Part shown: positions 1-5,514 of the stretch, piece by piece
Layout: each line of letters opens with the position of its first letter
Numbering within the stretch: position 1 is the stretch's first letter
Source: Gammaproteobacteria bacterium
GTDB taxonomy: Bacteria; Pseudomonadota; Gammaproteobacteria; Pseudomonadales; Pseudohongiellaceae
NCBI GenBank assembly: GCA_016762995.1
Contig: JAESUT010000226.1
Span: 1-7,103, forward strand
DNA: 7,103 nt
Reading direction: 5' to 3'
Position numbers and translations under genes: made by a program
Notes under the pieces: generated by a model
Database searches by the model: none
The model's input: only the letters and a program-made list of their open reading frames with translations
What the model was told of the DNA's origin: nothing

Positions 1-32
1 AAACTACTGTACTTCTAAACTACGGCACTTCT
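1..32. repeat. Two tandem copies of a 16-bp unit at the window edge
   Basis: Positions 1-16 (AAACTACTGTACTTCT) and 17-32 (AAACTACGGCACTTCT) are directly adjacent and agree at 14 of 16 bases. The next 16 bases do not continue the pattern, so the array ends at about 32, three bases from the 3' end of the tRNA-like gene. It may continue leftwards beyond the window. There are no spacers, so it is not CRISPR-like. With only two copies its nature is unknown: it could be the end of a minisatellite or a local duplication. Confidence 0.6.
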
Positions 33-34
33 TT

Positions 35-116
35 CGCCGCCACCAAGAGTCACTCTTAACCCGGGGGACCTGCTGATTACAAGCCAGCTGCTCTACCACG
101 GCTGAGCTATAGCAGC
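35..116 (-). tRNA. tRNA-Thr(TGT)-like gene, probably degenerate
   Basis: Read on the minus strand, 116-110 is GCTGCTA and pairs over all 7 bp (with G-U pairs) with TGGCGGC at 42-36. The D stem GCTC/GAGC and the anticodon stem GCTGG/TCAGC are intact, with loop CTTGTAA. The anticodon is therefore TGT, reading ACA, and the left two thirds closely resemble gammaproteobacterial tRNA-Thr. The T arm does not fit. Between the variable loop AGGTC and the T-stem 3' strand CTTGG there are 19 bases instead of 12, there is no TTCRA loop, and the T stem pairs poorly. The discriminator would be G rather than the expected A, and the next bases are AAAG, not CCA. I see no good promoter just upstream. A decayed or recombined duplicate is the simplest reading; a sequencing error in the T arm would not explain the missing CCA. 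Confidence 0.55.
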
Positions 117-145
117 ATAATTCAAACTTTATCAAATATCCGGGT

Positions 146-181
146 TTCGATCTATGTCATTGAGTGACTTCGATCTACGTC
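146..181. repeat. Pair of 13-bp direct repeats, spaced
   Basis: TTCGATCTATGTC at 146-158 and TTCGATCTACGTC at 169-181 differ at one base and start 23 bp apart, roughly two helical turns. A shorter related string, CGATCTCGAT, follows at about 190-199. They lie in the 175-base gap between the tRNA-like gene and the acyltransferase stop codon, which holds no gene I can support. Two evenly spaced sites could be a binding site for a dimeric protein, but nothing else supports that, and chance duplication is possible. Confidence 0.4.
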
Positions 182-291
182 TGGATTTACGATCTCGATA
201 GGACGACATCGCTCCAATTACAAGTGCTGCAATCAGGTCGCGCATACTACATAAAAAGCGCCACAGCTTCAATAGTTCAGTTAGCTGATAT

Positions 292-1464
292 TTAAGACTC
301 CTGCAGAACAGGCTCCTCTGCCCGCATATAACTGCGTCTGCGCTGCAGAAATGGACGCTCCACACAGAAATAGGTAATAGCCGCCAGCAACAGGACTAGG
401 GGGAGCATGAATACGAAGGCATTGAGTACCGCTGTGGCAATCGGGTCGTCTAATCGCCAAAGACTGTCCCAATCGTGCCGCAGGAAGTAGTCTAGCACCA
501 AATAGTGGCCCATATAGATGGAATAGCTGATCGTACCGAGGGCCACCAATGCTTTGCCCAGAAGGCGATGAAAATGTCGTGCGATCGACAAATAGCCAAT
601 TAGGAAGACCGCCCATGCCATGGCCTCCAGCGTTGGCCAGAATATCCAAAGATGATTATTAGCCCCGCCGCCGCCCAATTGGTTAAAGCCAAATAGCAGC
701 ATCAGCACTAGGCCTGCTCCACCTAGCGCGACATAATCCAAGCGCTTGCCCGCCACAAAGTAATTCCGATAATAAATGCCTGCCAGCATGCCCAATAAAA
801 ATTGATCAAGACGGCCTACGATCGTCCAGTAGCTGAGAGCTCGCATGTCGGCCCCTGCAAAATACGCACCGGTGCGCACGAGAATGAGCGCGATTATTAG
901 CCCAAGCAATACCTTCCACCCCCACTTCTGCACAGAGACTAACAATACAGGAAACAACAAATAAAAATGCCACTCCACAGCGATGGACCAGAACACAAAT
1001 GTAAACGCACCGCCATCAATAGCTGTATCGCTATTCGCCATGAAGAACACTGATTGCAGCAAGGCGACGCTACTAAAATTTTCAGTATTGAAAGCTATGC
1101 CAAGAATTAGAAAGAACAGAAACAAGGGGTAGGTTCGCAGAAGTCGATTGCGGTAAAAGCCCAGATAGTTCAGCTTTTTTTGCAGCGAGCCCACAGTAAA
1201 CACAAACCCACTAAGTAGAAAGAAAAGAGATACGGCGGTATGCCCTTCGATCATCAGTGCTGAAAAAGGGTTCCCTGCTCTCGCCCAATTGGCCGGATCG
1301 TAAGGCGTGCCGTAGATCAGCTTATGAGAAACAAAATGGGAGCTATGAAAAAATAACACCAGCACCGCTGCGAAGCCTCGCAGGTGATCAAGTGCTGGAA
1401 TGTATCCGAAATTGGTACTCTTCATAGCGCTTACAATCGGCTTGTGTAACAGGAAATGAAGCAT
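292..1464 (-). CDS. Acyltransferase_3 family integral membrane acyltransferase
   Basis: This is a multi-pass inner-membrane protein of the acyltransferase_3 (OafA/NodX/WecH-like) family, whose members O-acylate surface glycans, exopolysaccharides or other exported molecules. It has 390 residues, typical for the stand-alone family. Visible hallmarks are the N-terminal ALDHLRGFAAVLVLFFH (24-40) with the conserved Arg29 and catalytic-type His40; an Arg-rich turn RNRLLRTYPL (105-114); FWSIAVEWHFYLLFP (158-172); GRLDQFLLGML (217-227); LGTISYSIYMGHY (309-321); and a closing VERPF (368-372). About ten hydrophobic segments follow one another. The start is uncertain: neither Met1 nor Met14 has a convincing ribosome binding site, and Met14 (position 1425) would sit nearer the usual family N terminus. 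It is transcribed away from the hydroxylase gene at 1603. The acceptor substrate cannot be read from the sequence; modification of a polysaccharide or lipopolysaccharide is an inference. Confidence 0.93.
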   Translation of the reverse strand: MLHFLLHKPIVSAMKSTNFGYIPALDHLRGFAAVLVLFFHSSHFVSHKLIYGTPYDPANWARAGNPFSALMIEGHTAVSLFFLLSGFVFTVGSLQKKLNYLGFYRNRLLRTYPLFLFFLILGIAFNTENFSSVALLQSVFFMANSDTAIDGGAFTFVFWSIAVEWHFYLLFPVLLVSVQKWGWKVLLGLIIALILVRTGAYFAGADMRALSYWTIVGRLDQFLLGMLAGIYYRNYFVAGKRLDYVALGGAGLVLMLLFGFNQLGGGGANNHLWIFWPTLEAMAWAVFLIGYLSIARHFHRLLGKALVALGTISYSIYMGHYLVLDYFLRHDWDSLWRLDDPIATAVLNAFVFMLPLVLLLAAITYFCVERPFLQRRRSYMRAEEPVLQES

Positions 1465-1602
1465 ACTAACTTAACATGATATTTGCTAAAGTAAGTGGAT
1501 AATAACCCGATCAAAACACCCTAGCATTAGGGCACGAAGCTCTTAGCGTATTCCTGAATAATGCACTTAAATACCACCACAGAGATAAGCTAGAATGCAG
1601 GC

Positions 1603-2460
1603 ATGCTGACTCCAGTCACACAAGAATGGTTGCAAATGCTCTCGCTCTACGGCTGGATTTGGATTATTCCAATCGTCGAACGGCTATTCCCCCTGAACAA
1701 ACAACCTTTTGTCAGGTCGGGCATGATCAATGACCTGATACACACCTATCACCGCCTACATCTGCACAGTATGTTAAATGCAGCCTTCGTCGCCTGGCTA
1801 GTTACTTATGCGCAGCGACATGCCGGCCAAGGCGCCTACCTGCAAGGCTCATTGGCAAATGTGCACTGGACATGGAGTTTTTTTGCTCTACTTCTTATGG
1901 GGCATATCACTTTTTATGTGGCACATTACTACTCGCACAAAATCCCTCTGCTCTGGGAATTTCATCGCGTTCATCATAGCTCAGTGACTCTCGATTCATT
2001 TTCGACAAGCCGCTTTCATGTTATCGACAAGGCGCTTTTCGCTGCCCCTTATCTAATGTTAGTAACTTATTTTCAGCCGGATCCCGCCCTGATTTTTCTC
2101 TACATCTCATTCAGAGACTTTTGGGGTCGTTATGGCCACGGCAATATCAAAGATGCACATTGGTTAGGCTATTTCGTGAGTAACCCCAAGTTCCATCGCT
2201 GGCACCATTCCAACCATCCCGAGGCGATCGATAAGAATTTCTCTGGCGAATTTAATTTCATGGACTATATGTTTGGCACCGCGTACTACCCGAAGGAAAG
2301 AATTCCCGATAATTTCGGCGAGACCGGCTACAGCAATAACATAATCGTACAACACTACCGACCCTTCGTTGATATCTACAACATCGCGAAGAAAGATGGC
2401 GTCATGGCTCTGTTTAGAAAACCGAAGCCCAAGCAGACTTCTCAAACAGCTCAAGAGTAA
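1603..2460 (+). CDS. Fatty acid hydroxylase / sterol desaturase family membrane protein
   Basis: The protein belongs to the membrane di-iron oxygenases that hydroxylate or desaturate lipids at the cytoplasmic membrane. All His clusters expected to bind the two irons are present: HYYSH (108-112), HRVHH (121-125) and HRWHH (198-202), with further His at 139 and 179 in the usual positions between clusters. Hydrophobic segments at roughly 11-29, 55-70, 91-110 and 147-170 frame the active site. The tail from about 268 is basic and polar. At 285 residues it has normal family length. The ATG at 1603 is the longest start; only a weak, closely spaced purine stretch precedes it. It lies 7 bases upstream of pgi on the same strand, so the two are probably cotranscribed, although no metabolic link between them is known. 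Bacterial members act on fatty acids, carotenoids, hopanoid- or sterol-like lipids, or ether lipids, and the substrate here cannot be assigned. Confidence 0.92.
   Translation: MLTPVTQEWLQMLSLYGWIWIIPIVERLFPLNKQPFVRSGMINDLIHTYHRLHLHSMLNAAFVAWLVTYAQRHAGQGAYLQGSLANVHWTWSFFALLLMGHITFYVAHYYSHKIPLLWEFHRVHHSSVTLDSFSTSRFHVIDKALFAAPYLMLVTYFQPDPALIFLYISFRDFWGRYGHGNIKDAHWLGYFVSNPKFHRWHHSNHPEAIDKNFSGEFNFMDYMFGTAYYPKERIPDNFGETGYSNNIIVQHYRPFVDIYNIAKKDGVMALFRKPKPKQTSQTAQE
2453..2457 (+). promoter_or_regulatory. Ribosome binding site of pgi, inside the preceding gene
   Basis: AAGAG lies 10 bases before the ATG at 2468 and overlaps the last codons of the hydroxylase gene, whose stop is at 2458-2460. It supports the ATG at 2468 over the upstream in-frame ATG at 2369, which would need a 91-base overlap with the hydroxylase gene and add 33 residues with no counterpart in known Pgi proteins. 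The arrangement suggests translational coupling. Confidence 0.6.
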
Positions 2461-2467
2461 ACCCTAC

Positions 2468-4060
2468 ATGGATGCCTCAAGAAATAGCGCAGCTAAGTTG
2501 GCTTTACAGGAACACAGCGAACAATTCAGACGTAAAGAATTTCGCCTAAGCGCACTCTTTAGCCCTGACACCAACAGCACCGACACCAACCGCTTTCAGG
2601 AGTACTCACTAAACCACGAGGGGCTCCTACTCGATTATTCCAAGAACTTTATACACTCAGAAACAATTCCTCTACTACTCGACATCGCAGAGCAGAGCCA
2701 GTTGCCCGCAGCGATCGATGCGATGTTTCGCGGCGAAGAAATCAACACAACCGAGCAACGAGCCGCACTGCACGTAACGCTACGAGACCCCGAGGCAAAA
2801 ACCAACACACCTGAGGTCAGCGCTTCCCTCGATAGAATGGAAGCGCTAGTAACCGAACTGCATGACGGGAAGTGGACGGGTTACAGCGGCAAGGTGATTA
2901 CCGACGTCGTCAATCTTGGCATCGGTGGTTCAGATCTCGGGCCCGCAATGGTCTGCGAGGCTCTCGCCTCCTTCGCGACTCACAAGCTGTGCGTACATTT
3001 CGTGTCGAATATTGACCCATCCCACCTGCAGAGCACCCTCAAAGATCTACAGCCCGAGACTACCCTCTTCGTTATCGCTTCCAAGTCTTTTTCTACACTC
3101 GAAACGCTAAAGAACGCCGAGGCAGCCCGTGATTGGCTGCTGCAACAGACCGATGCAACAGCTACTGCCAAGCACTTCGTCGCCATAACCACCAACCTAA
3201 GTGCTGCCACGGAATTCGGGATTGAAGAGAAAAACCTGTATCCACTCTGGGACTGGGTTGGCGGCCGTTTCTCTCTATGGTCGGCAATTGGTTTACCCAT
3301 TGCGCTCACACTTGGCATGGACGGTTTCCGGCAGTTACTTGCCGGGGCGCATTCCATGGATGAACATTTTCGAACAGCTGAGCTTAAGAAAAATATGCCG
3401 GTCATTCTGGCCCTGCTTAACTTCTGGTACCGAGAATACTTCGATGCACATAGCACCGCTGTGATTCCCTACAACCAGCGCCTGAGCCTACTTCCCTCTT
3501 TCCTGCAACAGCTGTGTATGGAGAGTCTTGGCAAGAGCGTTGATAAACAAGGCGCACAGACACAGCACAATACTGGCGACATCATCTGGGGTACAGCAGG
3601 CACCAACGGACAACACTCGTACTTCCAACTTCTACATCAGGGCACTGAATTTATTCCTGTCGATTTCATAGCCTCCGCCAACAGCGATGCCGAAGGCGGC
3701 ACCCAAGCGCATCAGCATCTACTGGCCAACTGTTTTAGTCAGAGTCTGGCATTGATGGAAGGCAAGCTAGACGCCGACTCGGCCCACAAAGTCGTGGCAG
3801 GCAACAAACCTAGCAACACGCTGCTACTTGAGGAGTTGAATCCCTATAATCTGGGCATGCTACTCGCACTTTATGAGCACAAGGTCTACGCTCTCAGCGT
3901 ACTTTGGAACATCAATGCCTTCGATCAATGGGGGGTTGAATTAGGAAAGGAACTCTCTTCAGAAGTTTTTGCGGCGATGTCTGCAGAAGCAGACCCAGAT
4001 GCTCTCGACGAGTCAACCCAGGGTCTAATTCAAAAAGCTCAACACTGGCGCAAGATTTGA
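2468..4060 (+). CDS. pgi: Glucose-6-phosphate isomerase
   Basis: Pgi interconverts glucose 6-phosphate and fructose 6-phosphate in the cytoplasm, linking glycolysis and gluconeogenesis to sugar-nucleotide synthesis. With the ATG at 2468 the product has 530 residues, slightly shorter than the 549-residue E. coli enzyme. The gap is largely a shortened stretch between about 400 and 445. The sugar-phosphate-binding GIGGSDLGP is at 151-159 and the serine-rich ASKSFST loop at 204-210. The first family signature, DWVGGRFSLWSAIG, is at 262-275 and the second, FDQWGVELGK, at 485-494. The expected catalytic residues are present: Glu352 in MESLGK, His383 in TNGQH and Lys494. The gene follows the hydroxylase by 7 bases and converges with the ABM-fold gene, leaving 19 bases between the two stops. 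I see no hairpin with a T-run there, so the two transcripts may overlap at their ends. Confidence 0.97.
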   Translation: MDASRNSAAKLALQEHSEQFRRKEFRLSALFSPDTNSTDTNRFQEYSLNHEGLLLDYSKNFIHSETIPLLLDIAEQSQLPAAIDAMFRGEEINTTEQRAALHVTLRDPEAKTNTPEVSASLDRMEALVTELHDGKWTGYSGKVITDVVNLGIGGSDLGPAMVCEALASFATHKLCVHFVSNIDPSHLQSTLKDLQPETTLFVIASKSFSTLETLKNAEAARDWLLQQTDATATAKHFVAITTNLSAATEFGIEEKNLYPLWDWVGGRFSLWSAIGLPIALTLGMDGFRQLLAGAHSMDEHFRTAELKKNMPVILALLNFWYREYFDAHSTAVIPYNQRLSLLPSFLQQLCMESLGKSVDKQGAQTQHNTGDIIWGTAGTNGQHSYFQLLHQGTEFIPVDFIASANSDAEGGTQAHQHLLANCFSQSLALMEGKLDADSAHKVVAGNKPSNTLLLEELNPYNLGMLLALYEHKVYALSVLWNINAFDQWGVELGKELSSEVFAAMSAEADPDALDESTQGLIQKAQHWRKI

Positions 4061-4079
4061 CACGGAGCACTCACTCAGA

Positions 4080-4376
4080 CTAGGGCAATTCTACCGACGA
4101 ATAGTGCTCTACGCTGGGAAACGGATCATAGAAGTGGTGCAGCAGTGAGCGCCATTGTTGATATTCTTCAGAGCCTCTAAATCCCTCAGTATGATCCTCG
4201 ATAGTTTCCCATTTCACTAGAAGGAGATAGCGGCTCTCCCGCTCAATGCAGTGCCGCAGCTCGTGTGAAATGTAGCCTCGCATCGATTTGATAATCTTCT
4301 GCGCCTGGGTAAAGGCCCTCTCGAACTCCGCCTCCATCCCTGGTTTCACATCTAATGTAGCGACTTCGAGAATCAT
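4080..4376 (-). CDS. Antibiotic biosynthesis monooxygenase (ABM) domain protein
   Basis: This 98-residue, single-domain protein has the ferredoxin-like alpha/beta fold of the ABM family. An N-terminal strand (ILEVATLDVKPG, 2-13) leads into a helix rich in Glu and Ala (14-31). Then come GYISHEL (34-40), the strand RYLLLVKWE (49-57), the conserved His62 in the HTEGFRGS loop (62-69), and a helix ending in the aromatic tail HHFYDPFPSVEHY (80-92). ABM proteins usually act as dimers. Some are cofactor-free oxygenases and others degrade heme, but most single-domain members with this tail have no tested function. There are none of the heme-binding features I would look for in an IsdG-type enzyme. Its ATG overlaps the TGA of the upstream GyrI-like gene (ATGA, 4 bases), with no good ribosome binding site of its own, so translation is probably coupled. 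Confidence 0.87.
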   Translation of the reverse strand: MILEVATLDVKPGMEAEFERAFTQAQKIIKSMRGYISHELRHCIERESRYLLLVKWETIEDHTEGFRGSEEYQQWRSLLHHFYDPFPSVEHYSSVELP

Positions 4377-4894
4377 TGCTGGTAGCTCTCCCTATTTTTT
4401 TCATCACTTTTTACGGGTATCCACACTTCTTCACTAGCATTCGGATCGTCTGCTCGCCAACCAGGAAGCAGCATCTCGAAATGCTCACGATCATCCAACT
4501 GCCATGCCGATTGGGGTAGCCAGTCTGAAAAAATAAAATTTAGTGTCTTCGGAAATTCACTCAGGGGGCCGCTATGGTCAAACACTGCAAAGTGACCACC
4601 ACGAAGCGTAAACAGCTGCATTTTATCGGGAATGCAGCTCCCTCTCGCCACTTCAACTGCCGCCCATTTCTCGAAAATAGTCTCAGGAGTGAAATTTTCG
4701 AAGCCACCCAGCGCCGAGAAACTCTGCACACAATAGAGCACTTCGCTCACTGTGTTATGAATCTCTCTTCTTCGCGGCATGAAGCGCCGCCAGAGATTAG
4801 GGGTTGCATCGCTTGCCACAGACATCTCTGCAGTCATACCGACCAACAACTTGTCCGGCTGCAGAGAAATACGAACAAACTGAACCTTGTGCAA
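4373..4894 (-). CDS. Stand-alone GyrI-like / effector-binding domain protein (TTG start)
   Basis: The 173-residue protein resembles the GyrI-like small-molecule-binding domain, the fold also attached to AraC- and MerR-type regulators such as Rob and BmrR. The first strand and loop (5-25) fit the duplicated beta-alpha-beta architecture. The second half is the more recognisable: GGHFAVFDHSGPLSEF (99-114), the helix leading to DWLPQSAWQLDD (124-135), the conserved Glu140 in HFEMLLP, and the final strand EVWIPV (156-161). No helix-turn-helix DNA-binding region is present, so it is unlikely to regulate transcription by itself. Stand-alone members have been linked to ligand binding, hydrolysis of some cytotoxic compounds or gyrase inhibition, none of which can be chosen here. 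The start is TTG at 4892-4894, supported by a near-perfect ribosome binding site; the next in-frame ATG is at Met20. It overlaps the ABM gene by 4 bases. Confidence 0.8.
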   Translation of the reverse strand: MHKVQFVRISLQPDKLLVGMTAEMSVASDATPNLWRRFMPRRREIHNTVSEVLYCVQSFSALGGFENFTPETIFEKWAAVEVARGSCIPDKMQLFTLRGGHFAVFDHSGPLSEFPKTLNFIFSDWLPQSAWQLDDREHFEMLLPGWRADDPNASEEVWIPVKSDEKNRESYQQ

Positions 4895-4898
4895 GATA

Positions 4899-4906
4899 AC
4901 CTCCTT
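4899..4906 (-). promoter_or_regulatory. Strong ribosome binding site fixing a TTG start
   Basis: Read on the minus strand this is AAGGAGGT, with its GGAGG core 5 bases before the TTG at 4894. It is by far the best ribosome binding site in the window and decides the non-ATG start of the GyrI-like gene. Confidence 0.8.
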
Positions 4907-4911
4907 TACTG

Positions 4912-4925
4912 CTAACTGAAGTTAG
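4912..4925. repeat. Perfect 6-bp inverted repeat upstream of the GyrI-like gene
   Basis: CTAACT at 4912-4917 and AGTTAG at 4920-4925 are perfect inverted copies around a 2-base centre. The element begins six bases before the ribosome binding site of the GyrI-like gene, where an operator would be expected. The 2-base centre is too tight for a stable hairpin loop, and no T-run follows, so it is not an intrinsic terminator. It may be a binding site for a dimeric regulator or chance. Confidence 0.35.
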
Positions 4926-4978
4926 AGATTGCTGACCGGGGGAGGCTTCATGCTCTCCAACAGCTTTAAACCAACTCC

Positions 4979-5467
4979 CTAGGTAAATACATGCTCATTC
5001 GAACGTATACATGTTTTCGTTCCAGAAAAGCCTTCATAGAATTTGCTATGGGCTGCGAGCGAGAAGACATCATCACGATGCTTGTATTGGGTAATCCAGT
5101 CAATAAGCATCTCAAAATTTGCATCCTGCGCTTCCTTGGAAGCGTATTTATGTGGCTCCCACGGTCTTATTGATGCGTTCTTCACGCACTGCTCAATCGG
5201 CAGATTCAAAAACACTAGCTCGGTGGCATTCTCTGCCAGCAACTCTAACAGGTCTGTGTAACAGCCCTCGATCACCCAAGATTCATTGTTCGCGGTGAAG
5301 CTATCGATCAAGACTTTGGATTCAGCCAGAGGCATGCGCTGCGGCGGCTGACTGGGAAGCCATGCAAGTGAATCAAGATCCAGATGCGCGAGCGTAGCGC
5401 TTGAGAGCCGGGAGGCAAGCGTAGACTTTCCTGAGCCGGAATTACCGAACAGTAAAACTCTTCTCAT
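4979..5467 (-). CDS. Small P-loop nucleotide kinase-like protein (adenylate/shikimate kinase-like)
   Basis: The 162-residue cytoplasmic protein starts almost directly with a Walker A loop, GNSGSGKST (8-16), the size and layout of adenylate kinase-like and FlaR-like P-loop proteins. An acidic segment HLDLDSLAW (28-36) follows, then WVIEGCY (64-70), which is WVIDGNY-like in relatives, and the strand ELVFLNLP (83-90) in the Walker B region. The block RPWEPHKYASKEAQ (101-114) resembles the lid or substrate region of this group, and RDDVFSLAAH (131-140) is another block I recognise from it. The start is well supported by GGAAG placed 7 bases before the ATG. It lies 47 bases after the mutase stop and 84 bases before the GyrI-like gene. 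The phosphate acceptor is unknown: family members are annotated as adenylate, shikimate or general nucleotide kinases without proof. Confidence 0.85.
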   Translation of the reverse strand: MRRVLLFGNSGSGKSTLASRLSSATLAHLDLDSLAWLPSQPPQRMPLAESKVLIDSFTANNESWVIEGCYTDLLELLAENATELVFLNLPIEQCVKNASIRPWEPHKYASKEAQDANFEMLIDWITQYKHRDDVFSLAAHSKFYEGFSGTKTCIRSNEHVFT

Positions 5468-5514
5468 GCCAGTACTTCCACTATTTAAGTAGTGTATTTT
5501 CAGCGTAAATTTAT

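Noticed and set aside
1..32. CRISPR array at the left edge
   Set aside because: The two 16-bp units are directly adjacent without spacers, and the unit is too short.
132..365. A 77-codon minus-strand open frame overlapping the acyltransferase end
   Set aside because: It overlaps the conserved C-terminal coding region, has no ribosome binding site I can see and an unlikely composition.
1465..1602. Sigma-70 promoters in the divergent gap
   Set aside because: Only loose matches such as TTGATC on the minus strand were found, without a good -10 element at correct spacing, so none is annotated.
2369..2467. An N-terminal extension of pgi starting inside the hydroxylase gene
   Set aside because: It adds 33 residues with no match to Pgi, and the ATG at 2468 has a placed ribosome binding site.
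2980..3456. A 158-codon minus-strand open frame inside pgi
   Set aside because: It is opposite conserved Pgi sequence including the first family signature. Its composition is rich in Ser, Arg and Cys, as expected of an antisense shadow.
4065..4109. Inverted repeat GAGCACT/AGTGCTC as a terminator between the convergent pgi and ABM genes
   Set aside because: The 7-bp arms are 31 bases apart, one arm is inside the ABM coding region and no T-run follows, so it is probably chance.
4574..4915. A 113-codon plus-strand open frame opposite the GyrI-like gene
   Set aside because: It is antisense to a protein with recognisable family motifs and has no domain of its own.
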